Source: an uncultured Oscillospiraceae bacterium
GTDB lineage: Bacteria > Bacillota > Clostridia > Oscillospirales > Oscillospiraceae
Reading direction: 5' to 3'
Assembly (NCBI GenBank): GCA_905234005.1
Contig: CAJOFW010000041.1
Span: forward strand, 1 to 11,599
DNA: 11,599 nt
Numbering within the stretch: position 1 is the first letter of the stretch; the number at the start of each line of letters is the position of its first letter. The position numbers and the translations under genes are program-made. Below are positions 6,738 to 11,599 of this stretch, piece after piece. Below the pieces are notes generated by a model. It was not told the origin of the DNA and did no database searches. It saw only the letters and a list, made by a program, of their open reading frames with translations.

Positions 6738-8552
6738 ATGGCGAATCTCAGAAACATCGCGATCATCGCGCACGTTGACCACGGCAAGACCACGCTTGTG
6801 GACGCGATGCTCGGCCAGTCCGGGGCGTTCCGGGAAAATCAGCAGGTGGCGGAGCGCGTCATGGACTCCGGCGACCTCGAGCGCGAACGGGGCATTACGA
6901 TCCTCGCGAAAAACACCTCCATCCACTACGGCGGCACGAAGATCAACATCGTCGACACGCCGGGCCACGCCGATTTCGGCGGCGAGGTGGAGCGCATCCT
7001 CAAAATGGTAAACGGCGTGCTGCTGCTCGTCGACGCGGCGGAGGGGCCGATGCCGCAGACGCGGTTTGTGCTCGAGCGGGCGCTGCAGCTCGGGCACAAG
7101 GTCATCGTCGTCGTGAACAAGATCGACCGGCCCGACCAGCGCGTGTACGAGGTCGTGGACGAGGTGCTGGAGCTTCTCATGGATCTCGGCTGCACCGACG
7201 AGCAGCTCGATTCCCCGATGCTGTTCGCGTCGGCGCGGCAGGGCATATGCTCGGTCTCGCCGGAGGTGCAGGGCACCGATCTGAAGCCGCTTTTCGACGC
7301 GATCGTCGAATATATCCCCGCCCCGGAGCAGCCGGTGGACGAGCCGTTCCAGATGCTCGTCAGCTCCATCGACTACAACGAGTACGTCGGCCGCATCGCG
7401 ATCGGCCGCATCGAGCGGGGCGTCATCCGGCAGAACGAGGAGATCGTCGTATGCGACTACCACGGCGACCGCCCGACGCGGAAGGCAAAGGCCGTGAGCC
7501 TGTATGAATTCGAGGCGCTGGGCCGCGAGCCTGTGACCGAGGCCGCCGCCGGCAATATCATCGCCCTGTCCGGCATCGGCGACGTGACGATCGGCGACAC
7601 GATCTGCGCCCCGTCCGACCCGTCGCCGCTGCCGTTCGTGAAGATCTCCGCGCCGACGATCGAGATGACGTTCTCGGTCAACGACAGCCCGTTCGCCGGC
7701 CGCGAGGGCAAGTGGGTCACAAGCCGCAACATCCGCGACCGCCTGACGCAGGAGACGCTGCGGGACGTGTCCCTTCGCGTCAGCGAGACGGACTCCACCG
7801 ACGCGTTCAACGTCGCCGGCCGCGGCGAGATGCACCTGTCCATCCTGATCGAGACGATGCGCCGCGAGGGGTACGAGTTTCAGGTCTCCCCGGCCCGCGT
7901 GCTGTTCCGGGAGATCGACGGGAAGCTGTGCGAGCCGATGGAACGCGTCGTGCTCGACGTCCCGGCGGAGAGCGTCGGCGCGGTCATGGAAAAGCTCGGC
8001 TCCCGCAAGGGCGAGTTTTTGCAGATGACGCCGGTGGGTACGCGCATGAAGGTCGAATTTCTCGTGCCGACACGCGGCCTCTTCGGCTATCGCAGCGAGT
8101 TTCTGACCGATACACGCGGCGAGGGCATCATGGCCTCCGTCTTCGACTCCTACGCCCCGATGAAGGGCGAGGTCAAGCGCCGGAACACCGGCTCCCTCAT
8201 CGCGTTCGAGACCGGCGACGCGCTGGCCTACGGCCTGTGGAACGCGCAGGAGCGCGGGGCGCTGTTCATCGGCCCCGGCACGGCGGTGTACGCGGGCATG
8301 ATCGTCGGCGAGTGCCCGAAGAAGGAGGACATCGTCGTGAACGTCTGCCGCGCCAAGCACCTCACGAACACCCGCGCCTCCGGCTCCGACGAGGCGCTGC
8401 GTCTCGTGCCGCCGAAGCAGCTCAGCCTCGAGCAGTGTCTCGAGTTCATGGCGGACGACGAGCTTCTCGAGGTCACGCCCGGCCATCTGCGGCTGCGCAA
8501 GGCGATCCTGAACCACGAGCGCCGCATGAAAAAGGAGCATCGGAACAAATAA
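6738..8552 (+). CDS. typA: Ribosome-binding translational GTPase TypA/BipA
   Basis: TypA is an EF-G-like GTPase that binds ribosomes and assists ribosome assembly and translation under stress or at low temperature. The 604-aa product has the family's usual length. It opens NIAIIAHVDHGKTTL, with the P-loop at about 11-18. Next come the switch I signature ERERGITI (48-55), DTPGHADFGGE (73-83) and NKIDRP (127-132). EF-G-like domains follow (VAGRGEMHLSILIETMRREGYE), then the BipA-specific C-terminal domain ending in LRLRKAILNHERRMKK. The frame extends upstream (in-frame ATG at 6684), but family members begin a few residues before RNIAIIAHVDH. ATG 6738 has GGGAGA at 6725-6730, 7 nt away. It has its own promoter and appears monocistronic, although I see no clear hairpin terminator between its stop and the next promoter. 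Confidence 0.97.
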   Translation: MANLRNIAIIAHVDHGKTTLVDAMLGQSGAFRENQQVAERVMDSGDLERERGITILAKNTSIHYGGTKINIVDTPGHADFGGEVERILKMVNGVLLLVDAAEGPMPQTRFVLERALQLGHKVIVVVNKIDRPDQRVYEVVDEVLELLMDLGCTDEQLDSPMLFASARQGICSVSPEVQGTDLKPLFDAIVEYIPAPEQPVDEPFQMLVSSIDYNEYVGRIAIGRIERGVIRQNEEIVVCDYHGDRPTRKAKAVSLYEFEALGREPVTEAAAGNIIALSGIGDVTIGDTICAPSDPSPLPFVKISAPTIEMTFSVNDSPFAGREGKWVTSRNIRDRLTQETLRDVSLRVSETDSTDAFNVAGRGEMHLSILIETMRREGYEFQVSPARVLFREIDGKLCEPMERVVLDVPAESVGAVMEKLGSRKGEFLQMTPVGTRMKVEFLVPTRGLFGYRSEFLTDTRGEGIMASVFDSYAPMKGEVKRRNTGSLIAFETGDALAYGLWNAQERGALFIGPGTAVYAGMIVGECPKKEDIVVNVCRAKHLTNTRASGSDEALRLVPPKQLSLEQCLEFMADDELLEVTPGHLRLRKAILNHERRMKKEHRNK

Positions 8553-8576
8553 TAAGCATTCCGCCCCAAGAAAATG

Positions 8577-8605
8577 TTGAAACTGCGCGGGATGTGTGTT
8601 ATATT
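8577..8605 (+). promoter_or_regulatory. Promoter of the O-acylation cluster
   Basis: TTGAAA (8577-8582) and TATATT (8600-8605) are separated by the ideal 17 nt, with TG at 8597-8598 giving an extended -10. The start of transcription would be near 8612 and the leader about 66 nt. The promoter begins only 24 nt after the typA stop, so some read-through from typA is also possible. Confidence 0.75.
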
Positions 8606-8677
8606 GTGTACATTATGCAGAATTATGCCCAGATATAGGGCGCGGCCCGGCTATGGGCGCTGCGGGGAGGACGGCGC

Positions 8678-9481
8678 ATGAAAGGAAAACACAGATTACG
8701 GCTTCTGGCGCTGGCGCTTCTCGCGGCGCTGCTGCTCGCCGGCTGCGGCGGCGGCAGCGGCGGCAGCGGCGATACAACGGCGGAATCGAGCGCCGTCGCC
8801 TATCTCAGGCAGCTCGAGCAGGGCGACCCGGATCAGGTCATCGCCGTCATCCGGCAGCAGCGGCAGGCGCGGCTGGAGGCCGAGCTTGTCGTGCTGCGCG
8901 ACCAGCTCCTGAACGGCGAGGCGGACGTGTGGAGCATGTTCGAGGACTATCTGATCCTCGGCGACTCCCGCGCCGTGGGCTTCGCGTACTTCACGCCGCT
9001 GCCCTCCGAACGCATCCTCGCCGACGCCGGCGACAAAATCACCTCCGTCGCCGAGCACATGGACGATATCCTTGCCTACAACCCCGCCCGCATCTACATC
9101 GCCTACGGCATCAACGACATCAACATCGGCTTCTGGCCGACCGTGGAGGACTACATCGAGGAGATGGAGAACGTGCTCGGACAGGTGCGTGAAAACCTCC
9201 CGGACGTTGAGATTTATGTAAACTCCATCCTGCCCGTCGAGGACTGGGCGCTCTACAAGGGCGCGATGTGGAAGTATGTGCCCGAGTGGAACGAGGTCAT
9301 CGGGCAGGCGTGCGAGGAAAACGGCTGGACGTTCATCGACAACGCCGAGATCGTCGCGGAGCACCAGGAGTATTACGAGACGGACGGCATCCACTTCCAG
9401 AGCGGCTTTTACCCCTATTGGGCGACAAACATGATCCTGGCGACGTATTTCCGGGACGCGGAGGAGGCGCTTGACGCATGA
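8678..9481 (+). CDS. SGNH/GDSL-family hydrolase-like lipoprotein
   Basis: The 267-aa product has a lipoprotein signal peptide: a basic start (MKGKHRLR), a Leu/Ala core and lipobox LAGC with the lipidated Cys at 23. A Gly/Ser tether (24-31) and a helical segment (about 37-80) follow. The SGNH fold shows block I LGDSRAVGF with nucleophile S97. It also shows YGINDINIGF with the block III asparagine N146 and DGIHF with D236 and H239, so the catalytic set looks complete. Such enzymes add or remove acyl groups on sugars and here would act outside the membrane. The Shine-Dalgarno ggggagga (8664-8671) lies 6 nt before the ATG. It is the first gene of an operon and its stop overlaps the next start (ATGA). 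Next to an MBOAT protein it most likely handles O-acetyl groups on a surface or secreted polysaccharide. Its substrate cannot be read from sequence. Confidence 0.88.
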   Translation: MKGKHRLRLLALALLAALLLAGCGGGSGGSGDTTAESSAVAYLRQLEQGDPDQVIAVIRQQRQARLEAELVVLRDQLLNGEADVWSMFEDYLILGDSRAVGFAYFTPLPSERILADAGDKITSVAEHMDDILAYNPARIYIAYGINDINIGFWPTVEDYIEEMENVLGQVRENLPDVEIYVNSILPVEDWALYKGAMWKYVPEWNEVIGQACEENGWTFIDNAEIVAEHQEYYETDGIHFQSGFYPYWATNMILATYFRDAEEALDA

Positions 9482-9969
9482 CACAATCGGGCACCGGCGC
9501 CGCCGCGATGGCGGTATGCAAGTATATCGTTCTCGTGCTGTTCGCGGTCATGCTCATCGCCGGGGCGTCCGGCGTCCGTCAGAGCGACGCGGCGTTTGAC
9601 GACGTCCGCTCCGCCGTCGTGACGGCGGCCCGGTTCGAGGCCGTGCAGGAGGGCGACGGGCAGATGCTCCGCCGTCTCTACGGGCTTGACCCGTCCGCGT
9701 ATGAGGATTTCACGCTGTACTACCCCGCGACGAACATGGGCGCGGAGGAGCTTCTTCTCGTGAAGCTGACGGATATGTCGCAGAGGGACGAGGTTCTCGC
9801 CGCGATCGAGAGCCGCCTCAAGACGCAGATCACCACCTTCGAGGGCTACGGCCCGGATCAGGTCGCCATGCTGGAGGCCGCGGCCGTGGAGGACGGCGGA
9901 AACTACATCCTGTTCGTCTCGTCGGCGCAGGCCGATACGGCGCGCCGCGCGTTCTCGGACGCGCTGTGA
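9478..9969 (+). CDS. DUF4358 family membrane-anchored protein
   Basis: The 163-aa protein has one N-terminal hydrophobic segment (about 13-31, YIVLVLFAVMLIAG), either a signal anchor or an uncleaved signal. An extracytoplasmic domain follows, with LRRLYGLDPSAYEDFTLYY (about 65-82), MGAEELLLVKL, ESRLKTQITTFEGYGPDQ and GNYILFVSS. I recognise this pattern as DUF4358, a clostridial family often found beside MBOAT acyltransferases, with no known activity that I can name. There is no lipobox cysteine. The ATG overlaps the upstream stop (ATGA), and GAGGAGG at 9461-9467 gives a good ribosome site. The internal ATG at 9508 is a possible alternative start. It is probably an accessory or assembly factor of the acylation complex, which is an inference from position only. 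Confidence 0.8.
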   Translation: MTQSGTGAAAMAVCKYIVLVLFAVMLIAGASGVRQSDAAFDDVRSAVVTAARFEAVQEGDGQMLRRLYGLDPSAYEDFTLYYPATNMGAEELLLVKLTDMSQRDEVLAAIESRLKTQITTFEGYGPDQVAMLEAAAVEDGGNYILFVSSAQADTARRAFSDAL

Positions 9970-9985
9970 GGGGAGGGATACCGAC

Positions 9986-11341
9986 ATGAGCTTCAGTACG
10001 ATCCCGTTTGTGTTTCTGTTCCTGCCCGTCTCGCTGCTGCTGTACGTCATCACGCCGCGCAGGGCGAAGCCGCTTCTGCTGCTTGTTTTGAGCCTTCTCT
10101 TCTACGCCTGGGGCGACGCCGGGCACCTTCCCGCGCTCGTCGCCTCGATCCTGTTCAACTACTTCGGCGTTCTCGAAATCGACCGCTGGTTCCGGAGCGG
10201 CTATGACGGCCGCGCCCGCACCGCGCTCTATACGACCGTGGGCGCGAACGTGCTGTTTCTCTGCTTCTACAAATACTTCGCCGGCACAATGCCGCTCGGC
10301 GTGTCGTTTTTCACGTTCTCGGCGCTGTCGTACGTCTTCGACGTGTACTACGACACCGCGCCGGCGGAGCCGAACATCATCCGCGCCGCGCTGTATATGG
10401 CCTTCTTCCCGAAGCTCATATCCGGCCCGATCGTGCAGTACGGGGACTTCTTCGACCAGCTCGAGGCCTTCCAGCTCACGAAGTCCGACCTCTTCGCCGG
10501 GACGGAGCTTTTTCTGATCGGCCTGTTCAAGAAGGTCCTGCTCGCCGACCGGCTCGGCGCGGCGTTCGCGGCCGTGCAGGCGATGGGCGGCGGCATGGCG
10601 GCGGGCACGGCCTGGCTCGGCATGATCTTCTACAGCCTGCAGCTCTACTTCGATTTCTCCGGCTACTCCGATATGGCCATCGGCCTGAGCCGGATGCTCG
10701 GCTTTCATTTTGACAAAAACTTCGACTATCCCTACCGCTCCCTGAACGTCTCCGAGTTCTGGCGGCGGTGGCACATCTCCCTCGGCGCGTGGTTCCGCAC
10801 CTACGTCTACATCCCCCTCGGCGGCAACCGCTGCGGCAGCGGGAGGCAGCTCTTCAACCTCGCGGCCGTCTGGCTGCTGACCGGCATATGGCACGGCTCA
10901 ACGCTGAATTTCGTCTTCTGGGGGCTGTATCACGGCCTGTTCGTCGCGCTCGAACGGTTCGTCATCCGCGACCGGTTCGACGGCGTTCCCCGCGCCCTGC
11001 GCTCGCTCGCGACGTGCCTTGTCGTGTTCGTGGGCTGGGTGTTCTTCTTCTCCGGCTCCCTCGGCGGGGCGTTCGGATACATCGGGGAGATGCTCGGCGG
11101 GGACGGTATGGGCTTCTGGAACGGCGCGACCTCGTATCTGTTCCGGACGAATTTCCTGCTGCTCGCCGCGGCGGTCGTCGGCTCCGGCCCGGTCGTGCAC
11201 ACGCTGCGGGAGAACATCGTCGCACGCTATCCGACGCGGGCCATGACCATTTCCGTCGCGATCTTCGCCGTGCTGCTCATCTTCTCCATCGCGGGCATGG
11301 TGAACGCGACGTACTCGACATTCCTTTACTTCCAGTTCTGA
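9986..11341 (+). CDS. MBOAT family membrane-bound O-acyltransferase (AlgI/PatA-like)
   Basis: MBOAT proteins of this branch take an acyl group, usually acetyl, from a cytoplasmic donor and pass it through the membrane to an outer-face partner that modifies polysaccharide or wall polymer. The 451-aa product is of usual length and strongly hydrophobic, with many membrane helices. It carries the signatures SFFTFSALSYVFDVYY (about 107-122), FFPKLISGPIVQYG (140-153), FDFSGYSDMAIGLSRMLGF (222-240) and NVSEFWRRWHISLGAWFRTYVYIPLGG (254-280). It also has LTGIWHG with the conserved histidine H303. The ATG at 9986 has a strong Shine-Dalgarno (ggggaggg, 9970-9977) and lies 16 nt after the DUF4358 stop. 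The alternative DltB family works on teichoic acid D-alanylation, but no dltA, dltC or dltD is present here. O-acetylation is therefore more likely, though the acceptor is unknown. Confidence 0.93.
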   Translation: MSFSTIPFVFLFLPVSLLLYVITPRRAKPLLLLVLSLLFYAWGDAGHLPALVASILFNYFGVLEIDRWFRSGYDGRARTALYTTVGANVLFLCFYKYFAGTMPLGVSFFTFSALSYVFDVYYDTAPAEPNIIRAALYMAFFPKLISGPIVQYGDFFDQLEAFQLTKSDLFAGTELFLIGLFKKVLLADRLGAAFAAVQAMGGGMAAGTAWLGMIFYSLQLYFDFSGYSDMAIGLSRMLGFHFDKNFDYPYRSLNVSEFWRRWHISLGAWFRTYVYIPLGGNRCGSGRQLFNLAAVWLLTGIWHGSTLNFVFWGLYHGLFVALERFVIRDRFDGVPRALRSLATCLVVFVGWVFFFSGSLGGAFGYIGEMLGGDGMGFWNGATSYLFRTNFLLLAAAVVGSGPVVHTLRENIVARYPTRAMTISVAIFAVLLIFSIAGMVNATYSTFLYFQF

Positions 11342-11349
11342 TACGCGGT

Positions 11350-11470
11350 TCCGATACTGTTTTACGATGAGAGGCTTTTCGCCGTTACCGGGCGCGAAGC
11401 CTTGGAAACGCTGTCTTTTCGATGCGAAATCAAAGATCTTTCTGAACCTTTTTCTTACAGGAGAAAGCAT
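11350..11470 (+). repeat. Interspersed structured repeat, copy C (diverged)
   Basis: This is the most diverged copy. It keeps the core cgttaccgggcgc (11383-11395) and the internal hairpin ccgggc (11388-11393), loop gcgaa, gccttgg (11399-11405). It also keeps ccttggaaacgctg and tttttcttacagga. The terminal hairpin is shorter: ctttttc (11448-11454) pairs with gagaaag (11461-11467), including one U-G pair. The next two outer positions are mismatched. It fills most of the 143-bp gap between the MBOAT gene and the last gene, and ends directly at that gene's Shine-Dalgarno site. Confidence 0.75.
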
Positions 11471-11484
11471 GAGGAGGTGCGCCC

Positions 11485-11599
11485 GTGCAGGAGCAACAGG
11501 ATAAAAAAGCGGCCCGGCGCGACCGGCGGGAAAAGCGGCTCGCGGCGCACAGCCGCGCCGTGACGATCGTCTCGTTTGCCATCATCGCGCTGCTCATCG
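11485..11599 (+). CDS. Partial membrane-anchored protein, possible MBOAT partner
   Basis: Only the first 38 codons are in the window and the gene runs off the right edge. GTG 11485 is preceded by GAGGAGG (11471-11477) at 7 nt. The ATG at 11469 is in another frame and stops after eleven codons. The visible part has a charged cytoplasmic start (QEQQDKKAARRDRREKR) and then the beginning of a hydrophobic helix (AVTIVSFAIIALLI, from about residue 25). A basic tail plus one membrane helix is the usual start of the outer-face SGNH-like partners (AlgJ/AlgX-like or DHHW family) that follow MBOAT genes in Firmicutes. That identity is inferred from position and no catalytic motif is visible. Confidence 0.6.
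   Translation, partial: MQEQQDKKAARRDRREKRLAAHSRAVTIVSFAIIALLI

Noticed and set aside
6576..8540. 654-aa minus-strand open frame opposite typA
   Set aside because: It is an antisense shadow of typA, with His/Arg/Leu-rich low-complexity translation and no recognisable motif.
8640..8677. Possible riboswitch or hairpin in the leader of the SGNH gene
   Set aside because: The G/C-rich leader is only about 66 nt and has the direct repeat gggcgc, but no convincing stem or known aptamer core.
9830..10894. 354-aa minus-strand open frame opposite the MBOAT gene
   Set aside because: It is a high-GC antisense shadow. The plus-strand product has full MBOAT signatures.

Overview
The window looks like chromosomal DNA of a high-GC member of the Clostridia, most likely an uncultured gut Oscillospirales-type Firmicute. 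The comEC-holA pairing is typical of Firmicutes. RNase M5 with a long C-terminal extension, a DUF4358 protein and an MBOAT O-acyltransferase cluster also fit that group. Shine-Dalgarno sites are strong (GGAGG type) and promoters are of the extended -10 type. Nothing suggests a phage, plasmid or recent genomic island. The organism call is an inference from gene families recalled without any database search.

Layout. (1) 1-144: a terminator-like hairpin, then two tandem 39-bp hairpin units just ahead of comEC. (2) 145-4205, plus strand: a tight three-gene operon of comEC (DNA uptake channel), holA (DNA polymerase III delta) and an rnmV-like TOPRIM nuclease (5S rRNA maturation). The gaps are 12 nt and a 4-nt ATGA overlap. 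(3) 4206-4386: a convergent intergenic region with repeat copy A and a strong bidirectional terminator hairpin. (4) 4387-6369, minus strand: a glycogen branching enzyme of the eukaryotic GBE1 type, without other glycogen genes nearby. (5) 6370-6737: a divergent intergenic region with repeat copy B, an extended -10 promoter for the branching enzyme, and a near-consensus promoter for typA. (6) 6738-8552, plus strand: typA/bipA GTPase. (7) 8553-11599, plus strand: a surface O-acylation cluster behind its own promoter. It holds an SGNH-hydrolase lipoprotein, a DUF4358 protein, an MBOAT acyltransferase, and the start of a further membrane-anchored gene cut by the window edge.

The MBOAT protein probably moves an acyl (acetyl) group across the membrane. 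The SGNH lipoprotein, and probably the truncated last gene, would act on the outer face to transfer or remove it from a polysaccharide or wall polymer. DUF4358 is a family of unknown role.

The least expected signal is a roughly 120-bp interspersed repeat present three times, all in the same orientation (4185-4304, 6409-6529, 11350-11470). All copies share the 13-mer cgttaccgggcgc, an internal hairpin and a terminal A/T-rich hairpin. Differences between copies largely preserve base pairing, including one A-T to G-C compensatory pair and G-U pairs that fit only plus-strand RNA. Copy A supplies the last codons and stop of rnmV. Copy B sits in the branching-enzyme leader. Copy C ends exactly where the Shine-Dalgarno site of the last gene begins.
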